Part shown: piece by piece, positions 62,818-64,000 of the stretch
Layout: every line of letters starts with the position of its first letter
How positions within the stretch are numbered: position 1 is the first letter of the stretch
Origin: Paenibacillus sp. JQZ6Y-1
GTDB lineage: Bacteria > Bacillota > Bacilli > Paenibacillales > Paenibacillaceae
Length of the DNA: 64,000 nt
Assembly (NCBI RefSeq): GCF_040719145.1
Contig: NZ_JBFDUZ010000006.1
Location: 1 to 64,000, forward strand
Direction: 5' to 3'
Position numbers and translations under genes: made by a program
The notes under the pieces: model-generated
What the model was told of the DNA's origin: nothing
What the model saw: the letters and a program-made list of their open reading frames with translations, nothing else
Database searches by the model: none

Positions 62818-64000
62818 ATGAGTTCACCTGCAACAAAACCAACCCCTACTACACTGAAAGCCGGTCTGCGTGCCAGACATATGACGATGATCGCCCTCGG
62901 CGGCTCGATTGGAACTGGATTGTTCCTTGCGAGCGGCGGCGCGGTTGCCGGAGCTGGACCAGGCGGCGCATTGCTCGCCTATCTGTGCGTCGGCATTATG
63001 GTGTATTTTCTAATGACCAGTCTAGGCGAAATGGCAACATATATGCCGGACTCGGGTTCATTTAATACGTATGCAGCACGGTTCGTTGATCCAGCATTTG
63101 GCTTTGCCATGGGCTGGAACTTCTGGTACAACTGGGCGGTCACTATCGCTGCGGAATTGTCGGCGGCGACGATTATTATCAAATACTGGTTCCCAGAAAG
63201 CTCATCGTTTGTATGGAGTCTACTGTTCCTCGCGCTGATCTTCCTGCTGAATGTATTATCTGTCAAAGGTTACGGAGAAGCTGAATACTGGTTCGCTATG
63301 ATCAAGATTGCGGTCGTAATCGTGTTCCTGATCGTCGGCGTGCTGATGATCTTTGGCATTATGGGCGGCGAAGCGGTCGGCTTCCGCAACTTTACGATTG
63401 GCGATGCTCCATTCCACGGCGGGTTGCTTGCCTTTATCGGTGTGTTCATGGCAGCAGGCTTCTCGTTCCAAGGCACCGAGCTGATCGGTGTGGCTGCGGG
63501 TGAAAGTGAGAATCCACGTCAGCATGTGCCACGCGCAATTCGTCAGGTGTTCTGGCGTATTCTGATTTTCTACATTTTGGCGATTCTGGTGATTGGTCTG
63601 ATTATTCCGTATACCACACCATCGCTGCTCGGTAGTGATCTGACCGATATTAGCGTCAGTCCGTTTACGCTGATTTTTGAAAAGGCAGGTTTGGCGTTCG
63701 CGGCTGCGGTCATGAATGCAGTCATTCTGTCGTCCGTACTCTCCGCTGGTAACTCCGGCATGTACGCGTCCACTCGCGTGCTGTTCGCATTAGCACGCGA
63801 AGGCAAAGCGCCCAAAATGTTCGCTCGCCTCAACTCACGCGGTATTCCGCAAAATGCGTTGATCGTTACGGCTGCCTTCGGGATGCTCGCCTTCTTCGCT
63901 TCGCTGTTCGGCGACGGGATCGTGTACAACTGGCTGCTGAATGCGTCGGGAATGTGTGGATTTATTACGTGGCTAGGTATCGCAATTAGTCATTATCGGT
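62818..64000 (+). CDS. lysP: Lysine-specific permease, cut by window end
   Basis: The first 394 residues of an amino acid-polyamine-organocation permease, continuing past the window. ARHMTMIALGGSIGTGLFLA, MGWNFWYNWAVTIAAELSAA and FSFQGTELIGVAAGESENP are close to E. coli LysP, as is YASTRVLFALAREGKAP. The L-box upstream strengthens the lysine assignment. AAGGAG lies 14 bases before the ATG, longer than normal spacing. Confidence 0.93.
   Translation, partial: MSSPATKPTPTTLKAGLRARHMTMIALGGSIGTGLFLASGGAVAGAGPGGALLAYLCVGIMVYFLMTSLGEMATYMPDSGSFNTYAARFVDPAFGFAMGWNFWYNWAVTIAAELSAATIIIKYWFPESSSFVWSLLFLALIFLLNVLSVKGYGEAEYWFAMIKIAVVIVFLIVGVLMIFGIMGGEAVGFRNFTIGDAPFHGGLLAFIGVFMAAGFSFQGTELIGVAAGESENPRQHVPRAIRQVFWRILIFYILAILVIGLIIPYTTPSLLGSDLTDISVSPFTLIFEKAGLAFAAAVMNAVILSSVLSAGNSGMYASTRVLFALAREGKAPKMFARLNSRGIPQNALIVTAAFGMLAFFASLFGDGIVYNWLLNASGMCGFITWLGIAISHYR

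Overview
The window looks like a chromosomal segment of a spore-forming, low-to-mid GC Firmicute, most likely Paenibacillus or a close relative. The evidence is the sporulation-type YyaC protein, GatCAB, strong AGGAGG ribosome sites, a PlcR/PapR-type regulator pair, a SigB partner-switch locus, NEAT-domain haem uptake, an L-box, and the gene order rrn / nucleotidyltransferase-like (YgxA-type) / PerR that I recall from Bacillus subtilis. All assignments come from reading the sequence and family knowledge. No database search was run.

Layout. 1-378: 5' end of a 16S rRNA gene reading left out of the window, with leader, boxA and two tandem promoters. 755-6072: a compact accessory island holding a PlcR-like regulator, a divergent PapR-like secreted signal peptide, a 39-residue precursor-like peptide ending in three A-S-G-X-C units, an M50 membrane metalloprotease, an arginase-fold enzyme, a putative acyltransferase and an MFS transporter. 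I read this as a quorum-controlled RiPP (modified peptide) cluster with an unusual enzyme set. 6182-23964: mostly housekeeping genes on the minus strand (YgxA-like, GH18 hydrolase, PerR, DUF4097 protein, MgtC-like, GNAT, GatCAB, metallo-hydrolase, DedA, methyltransferase, alpha/beta hydrolase, YyaC).

23740-40406: an envelope and general-stress region. It contains PAP2, GlsB, YtxH and DUF5665 proteins, rsbV-rsbW-sigB, and an upstream set of PP2C phosphatase with receiver domain, large hybrid kinase, CheR-type methyltransferase and second hybrid kinase, similar in composition to the Bacillus cereus RsbY/RsbK/RsbM module. Several genes here carry SigB-like promoters that I can point to (GTTT...GGGT motifs spaced 13-14 bp). 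40841-44414: an ABC-F protein, repeats and a metallo-hydrolase.

44558-57244: a haem-iron region. Two complete ABC importers flank a set of NEAT proteins, one of which has ten NEAT repeats, plus an IsdG-type haem oxygenase. Three Fur-box-like sites lie between the divergent halves. 57527-64000: AraC regulator, phosphoglycerate mutase, DUF4253 protein, CvfC-like HEAT protein, and a lysine riboswitch upstream of a lysine permease cut by the window end.

Non-coding structure of note: two long hairpin elements (21715-21825 and 42695-42801) that share loop sequences while their stems differ in a compensatory way; a MITE-like element at 36297-36421; a 38-bp triple tandem repeat at 40502-40615; and an 11-copy CTCAA microsatellite at 42901-42955.
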